64,000 nt of DNA, taken from the NCBI RefSeq assembly GCF_000423105.1, contig NZ_AUHI01000010.1:40638-104637 (forward strand), in the 5' to 3' direction. This DNA comes from Halalkalibacillus halophilus DSM 18494 (lineage in GTDB: Bacteria; Bacillota; Bacilli; Bacillales; Alkalibacillaceae). The notes beneath the pieces were generated by a model, which was not told the DNA's origin, searched no databases, and saw only the letters and a list, made by a program, of their open reading frames with translations. The position numbers were made by a program, and so were the translations under genes. Shown piece after piece: positions 1-7,632 of this stretch (position 1 is the first letter of the stretch; each line of letters starts with the position of its first letter).

Positions 1-1
1 A

Positions 2-1069
2 CACCCTGGTGGTCACATAATAAGTGGGGAAGTTATCGAAGAAGATTATCAGGCGATGGAAGAAGGGCAAGATCCATTAACGGAAGTAAATCAGAACCCT
101 ATAGGTACTGGGTACTTCCAATTTGAAGAGATTGTTCAAGGAGAGTATATTCGCTTAGTGAAAAATGAAGACTACTGGGATGATGAGGCGAGTGTGGATG
201 CAATCACATTCAAAGCTGTTCCAGAAGATAGTACTCGTATTGCAGAACTACAGACTGGAGAAGCAGATATAATCTATCCAGTAAATGCAAATGATGTAGA
301 AACCATTGAATCAGAGGAAAACCTTCGTGTACAGCAATCGGAAAGTGCAAGTATGTCATACTTAGGTTTTAATATGGAAAAAGAGCCATTTGATGATGAA
401 CGGGTGCGTCAAGCAATTAATATGGCAATAGATAAGAACGCACTGATTGACGGGTTACAAGGTGGTATACCGATACCAGCAATTGGTCCGCTTGCACCTA
501 CTGTCTTTGGTTATTCCGATCAAGTGGAACCAATAGAGCACGATCAAGAAGAGGCGCAAGCTTTAATGGAAGAAGCGGGTTATGAAGATTTAACCTTAGA
601 CATCTTAACATATGATCGTACGACCACTGATACAGCAGAGTTTATACAGTCAGAGCTTTCTGAGATTGGCATTTCAGTAGAAATTGAACAACTTGAAATC
701 GGAGCTTACCTGGATTTAACTGCTCAAGGAGAGCATGACATGTTTGTAGGAAGCTGGGGAACTGTTACTTTAGATGCTGACTATGGTTTATATCCAATGT
801 TCCACTCCGAAAATGTAGGAGCTCCTGGAAATAGAGCATTTTTCCAAAATGATGAAGTTGATGAATTGTTAGAACAAGCGCGTCAATCAACAGATGAGCA
901 AGAACGTTTAGATTTATACGAAGAAGCACAACAGATTATTATTGATGAAGCACCAATTGTATCCTTATATCATTCTGTTCTTTTGGCTGGTATAAGTGAA
1001 GAAATCGAAGGATTCTTCCAATACCCAAGCAGCTTTCCATACCTGAAAGATGTTAGATTTACAGAATAA
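2..1069 (+). CDS. Oligopeptide/dipeptide ABC transporter substrate-binding protein, C-terminal part (partial)
   Basis: The reading frame is open from base 2 to the stop at 1069, so the gene is cut by the left edge of the window; the ATG at 56 is internal. The visible 355 residues match the C-terminal half of family 5 solute-binding proteins (OppA/DppA type), which capture peptides outside the membrane for an ABC importer. Supporting segments are the AVPEDSTRIAELQTGEADI stretch typical of this family, and the DERVRQAINMAIDK helix. The signal peptide and lipobox would lie upstream and are not seen. The protein is strongly acidic, as expected for an extracellular protein of a salt-adapted bacterium (inference). 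Peptide specificity cannot be told from this part. Confidence 0.85.
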   Translation, partial: HPGGHIISGEVIEEDYQAMEEGQDPLTEVNQNPIGTGYFQFEEIVQGEYIRLVKNEDYWDDEASVDAITFKAVPEDSTRIAELQTGEADIIYPVNANDVETIESEENLRVQQSESASMSYLGFNMEKEPFDDERVRQAINMAIDKNALIDGLQGGIPIPAIGPLAPTVFGYSDQVEPIEHDQEEAQALMEEAGYEDLTLDILTYDRTTTDTAEFIQSELSEIGISVEIEQLEIGAYLDLTAQGEHDMFVGSWGTVTLDADYGLYPMFHSENVGAPGNRAFFQNDEVDELLEQARQSTDEQERLDLYEEAQQIIIDEAPIVSLYHSVLLAGISEEIEGFFQYPSSFPYLKDVRFTE

Positions 1070-1070
1070 A

Positions 1071-1107
1071 AAAATCCCGTTGTCCTATTACTAGGCAACG
1101 GGATTTT
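1071..1107. terminator. Bidirectional intrinsic terminator
   Basis: Arms 1071-1082 and 1096-1107 form a perfect 12-bp stem with GC-rich centre, A-rich on the left and T-rich on the right. It separates the convergent peptide-binding protein gene and the UPF0182 gene and can serve both strands. Confidence 0.85.
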
Positions 1108-1111
1108 ACTT

Positions 1112-3961
1112 TTATTGTGAGTCTAATCTATCTTCAATCTCTTCCATAATTCTACCTGCTCGCTCATATTCTCCTTGAGTCATCGCTTCTTGATAGGTAT
1201 CAAAGAGTTCAGCAATTTCTTGTAAGCGATTTTCAGCATCTTCACTTGGCATGCCAGGTTCGTCGCCAGATGGATCATCAGCAGGCTCATCACTTGGATC
1301 AGCTTCTCCATCTTCTTCTGTTCCTTCACCTAAGTCTTCCTCTACATCTTCATCCATACCTGGTTCATCGCCTACTTCAATATCTTCTTCTACATCAGGC
1401 ATATTAGCAGGTGCTCCCATTTCAATGAGTGAAAGTATTTCATCCAAAGCCTCATCAAAAGTAGCTTCCATCACAATGTAATCACCGTAAGCAACGATTA
1501 CTTGTTTTGCTTCTGGTAGTGATGTTTGATTAGACGATTCAATGTAGATTGGTTCTACATACATAACGGTATCTTCAATTGGAATAGTCAGTAGGTTACC
1601 ACGAATTACTCTGGAACCACCTTGTGACCATAAGTTTAATTCTTGGGAGATTCTACTATCCTGGTTAATTCTGTTTTCAATTTGTTGGGGCCCATATATA
1701 TTACGTTGTTTCGGAAACTCATAAACCATGAGCTCCCCATAATTTTCCCCATCATTTCTTGCACCAATCCAGGCAATCATATTTTGCCTGTTACGAGGTG
1801 TATATGGAGTCATTAGGACGAATTCTTCCGCTTCTTCATCAGGAAGCTGCATCGTAATATAATAAGGTTCCATAACTATATCGTTTTCAAAATAGCGTTC
1901 CGTTGCAAATTCCCAGCGGTCTTCTCGGTTATAGAATACCTCTAGATTTGACATGTGGTACGTACCATACTTTTCTGCTTGAATCGTAAAGAGTTCTTCT
2001 GGATAACGGAAATGCGACTCAATATCTTCTGGTATATCTGAAGTGAATAATTCTGGGAAAATATTCGCATACGTTTGAAGCAATGGATCTTCCTCTTCAA
2101 CCATGTAAAAGTCCACTTCACCAGTATAAGCATCGACTGCAACTTTAACAGAGTTTCTAATATAATTATTACCTTCTCCATAAGGTTCAGAGTATGGATA
2201 GTTTTCAGCAGTTAGATAGGCATCAAGAATCCATGTCATTGTTCCATCATCGCGTACAACGATGTATGGATCTTCATCGTATTCAAAGAATGGAGCAATA
2301 CGGTGGACTCTTTCTTTAATATTACGAGTTGCAAGTAACTGGCTTTCGTCAGTTATTTGATCGGAAAAGAACATGCGTAACGATTGTTCTTCAATAGCAA
2401 ATAATAACCGGTTTATGCCTGCTAAAGGTACACCTGTGTCAGCACTAAATCGCGTGCTCATGTTTTCGTCTCCGGTTGGATAATCAAATTCATCAACTTC
2501 TGTGTTAACGATTACGTTTAGTGACTGCTCCTCACCGAAGTAAATTTGCGGACGAGAGATTTCAAGATCTCCTTCAGGTGGTAAGTCCTCTAGAATGTAC
2601 TCAGGCTGTCCTTGGGGTGTAAGTTCGTTCACATGACTCATTGTTACCCCATAGCCATGTGTATACCTGAGTCTTTCGTTAACCCACGTCCTAGCTTGCT
2701 CAGGCAAGTCAGAAGTATTTAACTCTCGAGCACCCAAGAATACTTGTTGGTACTCACCATCAATTTCATAACGGTCAATATCAATGTCGTTAAATTGGTA
2801 ATACGTTCTGAAAGTTTGAAGTTGATTATATACATCCAGAATTGGTCTTGAGTCATTAATGCGGACGTTATCAATTGTTAACTGATTACGTTCGATCATG
2901 TCTTCATCTAATGATTGATTACCTGGACTTTGTTCTACTGTTATATCATTTAAATCATATGCGTGCAGTGTTAAATCTAAGTTATTTTGTAAATAAGGTG
3001 ATTCTTGATGAAACTCGTTTGGTGAAACAATGTAATTCTGTACTCCGGCAGATACCAACTGTCCTGCTAAAGCAACAGTTATATATAAAGCAATAGGTAT
3101 AGCCATCCAAATTAAGTTACCTTTTATTAGAGCTGTAATTAACATCACAATTCCGATGATCGCAATTGCTGCTAACACATACGCTTTAGGGATATTAACT
3201 ACTTCATCCGTGTAGCTTAATCCATATACAACACTGCTTTGGAAGACGTTTACTTGATCCGTAAGTAGCGTTTCATATGGATCTAAAAGGTGACTAGCAG
3301 CCAAGAATAGTCCGATGAATGCAATGCTAATTCCTAAATGAAGTTGTGCTAATCTACTTTCACGGTACATATTAAAGACAGAGTAAGCAGTAGCTACTAT
3401 AATCGTCATAAAAATACTTAAACCTAATAACAAACTTACAATAAACTGTAAGAAAGGTAAGACATATAAGTAAAAGGAAATATCTAAATTAAAATGAGGG
3501 TCTGTTTGCCCAAAGCTCTCGTAATTTAATAACTTAAGAGCTGGTTCCCAACCAATTCCTTGTACCATGCTTGTTCCAATTAGGCCAAAGAAAATAGCTA
3601 CAACAAAAATAATTATCCTAGCGTATTTCTTATTTAAAATAAGCGTAGGTAAAGTAGAGCGATCTAAAAAATAGACGTAAGATCGGTGGATCCAGAAAAG
3701 TGTGAAATAGGTAATGAGAAAATAAAGCACAAACCCGATTGCACCTAGAATCAATTTACTCATTAGTACGGTCGTGTAAACATTCTCATAACCGGTAGAC
3801 TGCATCCAAATGTAGTCAGTGAGCCAATTGAAAGTAAGCATTCCTATAACAATTAGGGGTATTAGAATCATACCAATCCATTTTAAAGGCTTTAAGAATC
3901 GCTTCATATTAGCTTTTTGTTTCTCGTTGAGCTTCTGATAGAATTCATCTCCATTGCTCAT
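1112..3961 (-). CDS. UPF0182 family large integral membrane protein
   Basis: A 949-residue protein of the UPF0182 (COG1615) family, function unknown. About seven hydrophobic segments fill the first 310 residues, followed by a long predicted extracellular region. The last 90 residues contain a low-complexity tail (about 860-915) rich in Asp, Glu, Gly and Pro, then a short amphipathic end. The ATG at 3961 has a good AGAGGGGG ribosome-binding site. The gene is monocistronic, convergent with the upstream transporter gene and divergent from the YdaT-like gene. The family is widespread in Gram-positive bacteria and cyanobacteria, and I do not assign a role. Confidence 0.9.
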   Translation of the reverse strand: MSNGDEFYQKLNEKQKANMKRFLKPLKWIGMILIPLIVIGMLTFNWLTDYIWMQSTGYENVYTTVLMSKLILGAIGFVLYFLITYFTLFWIHRSYVYFLDRSTLPTLILNKKYARIIIFVVAIFFGLIGTSMVQGIGWEPALKLLNYESFGQTDPHFNLDISFYLYVLPFLQFIVSLLLGLSIFMTIIVATAYSVFNMYRESRLAQLHLGISIAFIGLFLAASHLLDPYETLLTDQVNVFQSSVVYGLSYTDEVVNIPKAYVLAAIAIIGIVMLITALIKGNLIWMAIPIALYITVALAGQLVSAGVQNYIVSPNEFHQESPYLQNNLDLTLHAYDLNDITVEQSPGNQSLDEDMIERNQLTIDNVRINDSRPILDVYNQLQTFRTYYQFNDIDIDRYEIDGEYQQVFLGARELNTSDLPEQARTWVNERLRYTHGYGVTMSHVNELTPQGQPEYILEDLPPEGDLEISRPQIYFGEEQSLNVIVNTEVDEFDYPTGDENMSTRFSADTGVPLAGINRLLFAIEEQSLRMFFSDQITDESQLLATRNIKERVHRIAPFFEYDEDPYIVVRDDGTMTWILDAYLTAENYPYSEPYGEGNNYIRNSVKVAVDAYTGEVDFYMVEEEDPLLQTYANIFPELFTSDIPEDIESHFRYPEELFTIQAEKYGTYHMSNLEVFYNREDRWEFATERYFENDIVMEPYYITMQLPDEEAEEFVLMTPYTPRNRQNMIAWIGARNDGENYGELMVYEFPKQRNIYGPQQIENRINQDSRISQELNLWSQGGSRVIRGNLLTIPIEDTVMYVEPIYIESSNQTSLPEAKQVIVAYGDYIVMEATFDEALDEILSLIEMGAPANMPDVEEDIEVGDEPGMDEDVEEDLGEGTEEDGEADPSDEPADDPSGDEPGMPSEDAENRLQEIAELFDTYQEAMTQGEYERAGRIMEEIEDRLDSQ

Positions 3962-4089
3962 AAAATCCCCCTCTAGTTAACATATGTATAAAACTCCAAG
4001 ATTAATTATAGCAGAAGTAAAGGTCGTATTATATGTATAAGTTACGAACTATTACAGAAATATTAAATAATCTTTACCCCCCTTCCCCT

Positions 4090-4103
4090 CACATAATTAT
4101 GTG
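4090..4103. promoter_or_regulatory. 14-bp perfect palindrome upstream of the YdaT-like gene
   Basis: CACATAATTATGTG reads identically on both strands and lies about 50 bases before the ATG of the YdaT-like gene, just upstream of a TA-rich stretch. It could be an operator. No matching regulator is identifiable from the window. Confidence 0.35.
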
Positions 4104-4152
4104 AAAATATGGGTATAAAAAAGTATAGTTTATAAATTGGAGGGTTGAAGAT

Positions 4153-4605
4153 ATGCCTTGGGATACAAACGATTATCCATCGTCACTTAAAAATTTAGAA
4201 ACACCAATTCGTAAAAAAGCTATCGAGATCGGAAATGCTATGTTAGATGATGGTCATAAAGAAGAGGATGCTATTCCTATTGCAACAGAACAAGCGAAGG
4301 AATGGTATACGAATGCCTCAAAAGAAGAAGTGAACGCAATGAAGTACGCTTCAGATGAAGATTTAATAGAAAGAGATGAAGAAGACCGAGGGGAAAGCAA
4401 TCCAGATTTAATGGACAATGCTGTTCAAGTAAAGAAACATGAAGATGGTTGGGCAGTTTGGACAAAAGGCGCTCAACAGCCGAGTGAAGTGAAAGGCTAT
4501 AAAAAGGAAGCATTAGATCGAGCGAAAGAAATTGCTGATAATAGAAATACAGAGGTTCATTTGTATAAAGAAGACGGAAGCTTTCAAGAAAAGATATCAT
4601 TTTAA
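4153..4605 (+). CDS. ydaT: YdaT-like stress protein (DUF2188 domain)
   Basis: A soluble 150-residue acidic protein. The N-terminal half (MPWDTNDYPSSLKNLE...) resembles the ChaB-like start of B. subtilis YdaT, and residues 90-148 (GWAVWTKGAQQPSEV...) resemble a DUF2188 domain. YdaT in B. subtilis is a sigma-B general stress protein of unknown biochemistry. A GGGTAT hexamer at 4111-4116 resembles a sigma-B -10 box, but I found no convincing -35, so sigma-B control is only a guess. ATG 4153 follows a GGAGG ribosome-binding site. The gene ends in a bidirectional terminator shared with the peroxiredoxin gene. Confidence 0.7.
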   Translation: MPWDTNDYPSSLKNLETPIRKKAIEIGNAMLDDGHKEEDAIPIATEQAKEWYTNASKEEVNAMKYASDEDLIERDEEDRGESNPDLMDNAVQVKKHEDGWAVWTKGAQQPSEVKGYKKEALDRAKEIADNRNTEVHLYKEDGSFQEKISF

Positions 4606-4611
4606 AAAAAC

Positions 4612-4639
4612 ATCCATTAGTCAGAGACGACTAATGGAT
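4612..4639. terminator. Bidirectional intrinsic terminator
   Basis: Arms 4612-4622 and 4629-4639 form an 11-bp perfect stem with a 6-nt loop, flanked by an A run on the left and a T run on the right. It lies between two convergent genes. Confidence 0.85.
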
Positions 4640-4645
4640 ATTTTT

Positions 4646-5302
4646 CTATTCATCTAATGATTTCTTTGCTAGATACCAGTCAATAACTTCTAAGTTAGGA
4701 TCATTTGCTCTTTCTTCTGCTTGCTGTTTAGAAGCAGGTGGTGGAACAATAACTTTATCACCAGGTTGCCAATTAGCTGGAGTTGATACTTGGTGTTTAA
4801 CTGTCGTTTGCAGTGCTTTAACAAGTCGAACAATTTCATCCATATTTCTACCAGTTGTTAGTGGATAATAGATGATCGATTTAATAACACCTTGGTCATC
4901 AATTACAAATACAGCACGGTTCGTTTCTGTCGTGTTTTGTTCTGGGTGGACCATTCCATATTTAGAAGCGACCTCTTTATTTAAGTCAGCAATAACAGGG
5001 AACTCAATTTGCACATTTAACTTTTCTTCTATATTACGTACCCAAGCAATATGAGATTGCACACTATCAATACTCAATCCTAAAAGCTCTGTATTAAGCT
5101 CCTTTAATTCAGGATAGATCGATTGAAATGCAACAAACTCTGTTGTACAAACGGGCGTAAAGTCAGCTGGGTGGGAAAATAACACTAACCATTTACCTTT
5201 ATAATCTTCTAATTTAATTGGTCCATGTGTTGTTGGAACTTCAAAGCTTGGTGCAGGATCTCCAATTCTAGGCATACTAAAATGTTGATTTTCTTCAGAC
5301 AT
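4646..5302 (-). CDS. 1-Cys peroxiredoxin (Prx6-like)
   Basis: A 218-residue thiol peroxidase that reduces hydrogen peroxide or alkyl hydroperoxides in the cytoplasm. The thioredoxin-fold core carries the peroxidatic motif HPADFTPVCTTEF with Cys52, and a C-terminal extension (from about residue 165) is typical of the Prx6/AhpC-like 1-Cys group. Cys52 is the only cysteine in the protein, so no intrinsic resolving Cys exists and an external thiol must recycle it. I chose ATG 5302 over the upstream start at 5320 because an AGGAGG site lies 8 nt before it. An inverted repeat at 5335-5354 sits in its 5' untranslated region. Confidence 0.88.
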   Translation of the reverse strand: MSEENQHFSMPRIGDPAPSFEVPTTHGPIKLEDYKGKWLVLFSHPADFTPVCTTEFVAFQSIYPELKELNTELLGLSIDSVQSHIAWVRNIEEKLNVQIEFPVIADLNKEVASKYGMVHPEQNTTETNRAVFVIDDQGVIKSIIYYPLTTGRNMDEIVRLVKALQTTVKHQVSTPANWQPGDKVIVPPPASKQQAEERANDPNLEVIDWYLAKKSLDE

Positions 5303-5334
5303 AATAATCCTCCTTAGCATATAATTCCTATCAG

Positions 5335-5354
5335 TATACTCAGCTTTGAGTATA
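5335..5354. promoter_or_regulatory. Inverted repeat in the peroxiredoxin 5' untranslated region
   Basis: TATACTCA (5335-5342) and TGAGTATA (5347-5354) form 8-bp perfect arms with a 4-nt centre. The dyad overlaps or follows the predicted transcription start of the peroxiredoxin gene, as a repressor operator or an RNA hairpin would. It does not match the PerR box consensus. Confidence 0.4.
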
Positions 5355-5361
5355 TGATTAG

Positions 5362-5389
5362 ATCATAACATATTTATTTAATATTACAA
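5362..5389 (-). promoter_or_regulatory. Candidate sigma-A promoter of the peroxiredoxin gene
   Basis: On the minus strand, TTGTAA (5389-5384) and TATGAT (5367-5362) are separated by 16 bases. Both boxes deviate from consensus, so this is a moderate call. Confidence 0.45.
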
Positions 5390-5457
5390 AAAATTAGAAC
5401 TCTATTTTAAAATTTATCAAGAATGATTTAACAGTGCCATATTTGTAAGAAATAAAA

Positions 5458-5487
5458 AATTCCCACAGCGAGTTTGCTGTGGGAATT
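5458..5487 (-). terminator. rpsD intrinsic terminator
   Basis: A 12-bp perfect stem (5458-5469 with 5476-5487) and 6-nt loop are followed on the minus strand by a run of T. It closes the rpsD transcript. Confidence 0.88.
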
Positions 5488-5500
5488 CTTAGTTAATAAA

Positions 5501-6103
5501 TTAACGAGAGTAGAACTCAACGATAAGCGCTTCATTGATTTCTGAAGATAATTCAGAACGTTCAGGGAAACGATTGTACGTTGCTTCTTTTTTATTCTCA
5601 TCGAATGTTAAGTATTCTGGAACAAAATTACTAACATCCATTGCCTCAACAATAATATCAAGGTTTTGAGATTTTTCACGAACACCGATCACTTGACCAG
5701 GTGCTACACGGTAAGATGGAATGTCTACGCGACCACCATCAACTGTGATATGACCATGACCAACAAGCTGACGTGCTTGACGGCGAGTACGTGCTAGTCC
5801 AGCGCGGTAAACAAGGTTGTCTAGGCGAGATTCAAGTAAAATCATGAAGTTTTCACCATGAACACCTTTCATATTACCAGCATCGTCGAACATGCGGCGG
5901 AATTGACGTTCTGTCAAACCGAACATGAAACGAAGCTTTTGCTTTTCCTGTAACTGAATACCAAATTCAGATAGTTTTTTACGCTGTGTCGGACCATGTT
6001 GACCCGGAGCATAAGGGCGTTTCTCTAATTCTTTTCCTGTTCCGCTTAGAGAAATACCATAACGACGTGATTTTTTCCAAAGAGAGCCTGTGAAACGTGC
6101 CAC
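5501..6103 (-). CDS. rpsD: 30S ribosomal protein S4
   Basis: A 200-residue primary 16S rRNA-binding protein of the small subunit body. The start [21 protein letters not shown] and the S4 RNA-binding domain (about 90-155, [20 protein letters not shown]) are diagnostic. The start is GTG at 6103, with GGAGG 9 nt upstream; the ATG at 6110 is out of frame. No cysteine zinc motif is present, so it is the zinc-independent form. In B. subtilis S4 represses its own synthesis through the rpsD leader, and the long leader here (6104-6281) fits this. The gene is monocistronic with its own strong promoter and terminator. Confidence 0.97.
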   Translation of the reverse strand: MARFTGSLWKKSRRYGISLSGTGKELEKRPYAPGQHGPTQRKKLSEFGIQLQEKQKLRFMFGLTERQFRRMFDDAGNMKGVHGENFMILLESRLDNLVYRAGLARTRRQARQLVGHGHITVDGGRVDIPSYRVAPGQVIGVREKSQNLDIIVEAMDVSNFVPEYLTFDENKKEATYNRFPERSELSSEINEALIVEFYSR

Positions 6104-6281
6104 TGAGCATCTCCTCCTTTTATTTTATTTTGCATAAAATAAAAACAGTGTGGTCCTTGCTATGCACATTTTGCATTCATGTACCTTCGCCCCAGCAGCA
6201 GAGGGTTACGCGATACACCTCCGAGGAGGTACAAAATGAAAAACACAGTAGGCGCACCGAGGCTGCCATTTATTTTACACA
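6104..6281 (-). ncRNA. Candidate S4 autoregulatory mRNA leader of rpsD
   Basis: About 180 nt of untranslated leader lie between the predicted start of transcription and the rpsD GTG. It contains several GC-rich pairing segments (around 6195-6265) and an AT-rich hairpin ending immediately before the AAAGGAGG ribosome-binding site. S4 binding to the rpsD leader is established in B. subtilis; I infer homology from position and structure, not from an alignment. Confidence 0.55.
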
Positions 6282-6287
6282 AAGGAT

Positions 6288-6316
6288 ATTATATGATGAA
6301 TTTCATCTCCCGTCAA
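6288..6316 (-). promoter_or_regulatory. Strong sigma-A promoter of rpsD
   Basis: On the minus strand TTGACG (6316-6311), a 17-base spacer and TATAAT (6293-6288) give a near-consensus promoter. Transcription should begin near 6281, just after the end of the ytsP gene. Confidence 0.85.
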
Positions 6317-6327
6317 GGGGATCTCCT

Positions 6328-6810
6328 TTAAATTAAATGCTTTTCTAGTATTTTAACGAAAGCTTCGAGCTGAACTTGGTCTATTTCATCAAATCGATTT
6401 TTTATAGGACTATCAATATCAAGTACTCCAAAAATTTCCCCATTCTGATAAATAGGAACGACAATCTCTGAATTACTATTAGCATCACAAGCGATATGTC
6501 CTGGGAACGCATGGACATCTTCAATTCTCATCGTTTTACCTTCACTTGTAGCTGTACCACAAACCCCTCTGCCATTAGGTATTCTTACGCAGGCAGGTAA
6601 ACCTTGAAAGGGTCCGAGGACTAGTTCTCCATGAATCATTTGATAAAATCCTACCCAATTTACCTCTTCTAAAAATTGGTTTAATAGAGCACTAGCGTTG
6701 GCAAGATTAGCAACATTGTTATTTTCACCTTCCAATAAATGATCAAGTTGTTTAATCATTTGTTGATATTGTTCTTCTTTTGTACCAGAATAATGTTTTA
6801 CATCGAACAT
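6328..6810 (-). CDS. ytsP: Free methionine-(R)-sulfoxide reductase, GAF domain (YtsP)
   Basis: A 160-residue single GAF-domain enzyme that reduces free methionine-R-sulfoxide in the cytoplasm. Cys74, Cys84 and Cys108 keep the 10- and 24-residue spacing of the three catalytic/resolving cysteines of the fRMsr family (PACVRIP, GRGVCGTA, HIACDAN). The C-terminal NGEIFGVLDIDSP segment is also characteristic. It starts at ATG 6810, divergent from the TetR regulator yttP and just upstream of rpsD, the same neighbours as in B. subtilis. Confidence 0.9.
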   Translation of the reverse strand: MFDVKHYSGTKEEQYQQMIKQLDHLLEGENNNVANLANASALLNQFLEEVNWVGFYQMIHGELVLGPFQGLPACVRIPNGRGVCGTATSEGKTMRIEDVHAFPGHIACDANSNSEIVVPIYQNGEIFGVLDIDSPIKNRFDEIDQVQLEAFVKILEKHLI

Positions 6811-6894
6811 AATCTCACTCCTTAAGAAATATATGTAGAATTTAAAGGTAATTCATGTGATAAAATCGAATAATAGCAAATAGAGGTGATCCAC

Positions 6895-7503
6895 ATGACA
6901 GACAATAATTCAAAAGAGAAAATTATGAAAGCAGCTAGTGAACTTTTCTATTTTAACGGATTTAAGGGCACGTCTATCCGTTCGATTACAGAGCGGGCAG
7001 GGGTAAATGTATCCTTAATCAGCTATTATTTTAAAAACAAACAAGGGCTGCTTGAATATTTAACAACTTCTTATTTTGAAGGTTACTTACAACTGTTAGA
7101 TCAATTAATTGATGAGTCCACAACTGTTCATGAGAAATCGAAGCTAATGGCTATAATAGAAGAAATTATACAGTATAAATATGATTATTTTCAATTCACT
7201 TGTTTTATTCAACGCGAACTATCTTTAGATAATATTTTTATTCGCGAGCTTTTTGCAACATATGTAGCGAAAGAAACTTACCAATTAAAGATGCTCACAG
7301 AACATATGACGAAAGGTAAGAACTTAAACGAAATTGAAAAAGAAGCCTTATATCTTCAGCTGAAAAGTTTGATTCACGCACCATTTACTTATGCTAATGA
7401 TTGGCAACGACATTATAAATGGAATAATAGTGAAGAAGCATTTATAAAGGCTTATATAAAGGTGTTGGAAATGTGGTTTGATGAGGTTGAAAACAGGGGA
7501 TAA
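6895..7503 (+). CDS. yttP: TetR/AcrR family transcriptional regulator (YttP-like)
   Basis: A 202-residue repressor-type protein. The N-terminal helix-turn-helix occupies about residues 5-50 (IMKAASELFYFNGFKGTSIR, then GVNVSLISYYFKNKQGLLEYL). The C-terminal ligand-binding domain is unspecific, so the effector is unknown. I chose ATG 6895 over GTG 6886 because that GTG is inside the AGAGGTG ribosome-binding site. Its position next to ytsP and ezrA matches B. subtilis yttP. Confidence 0.85.
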   Translation: MTDNNSKEKIMKAASELFYFNGFKGTSIRSITERAGVNVSLISYYFKNKQGLLEYLTTSYFEGYLQLLDQLIDESTTVHEKSKLMAIIEEIIQYKYDYFQFTCFIQRELSLDNIFIRELFATYVAKETYQLKMLTEHMTKGKNLNEIEKEALYLQLKSLIHAPFTYANDWQRHYKWNNSEEAFIKAYIKVLEMWFDEVENRG

Positions 7504-7507
7504 ATTT

Positions 7508-7533
7508 AAATGTGTCAAAAGATGCATTTTTTT
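7508..7533 (+). terminator. Intrinsic terminator of yttP
   Basis: A 9-bp stem with two G-T pairs (7508-7516 with 7521-7529) and an AAAA loop is followed by a T run. Confidence 0.6.
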
Positions 7534-7632
7534 GCGAAAATTTGTTTAAAACTTTAGCAATAAAGGGTTCAAACATGATATGATAATAATAAGTATAAAT
7601 TGGACAGGTGAAAAAGAACGAGGAGGCTTGAA

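Noticed and set aside
1251..1481. Plus-strand open frame rich in Ser and Pro
   Set aside because: It is the antisense shadow of the acidic tail of the UPF0182 gene, has no ribosome-binding site and no family resemblance.
4105..4125. Sigma-B promoter for the YdaT-like gene
   Set aside because: GGGTAT at 4111 fits the -10, but no GTTT-like -35 stands 12-15 bases upstream, so the promoter call is not supported.
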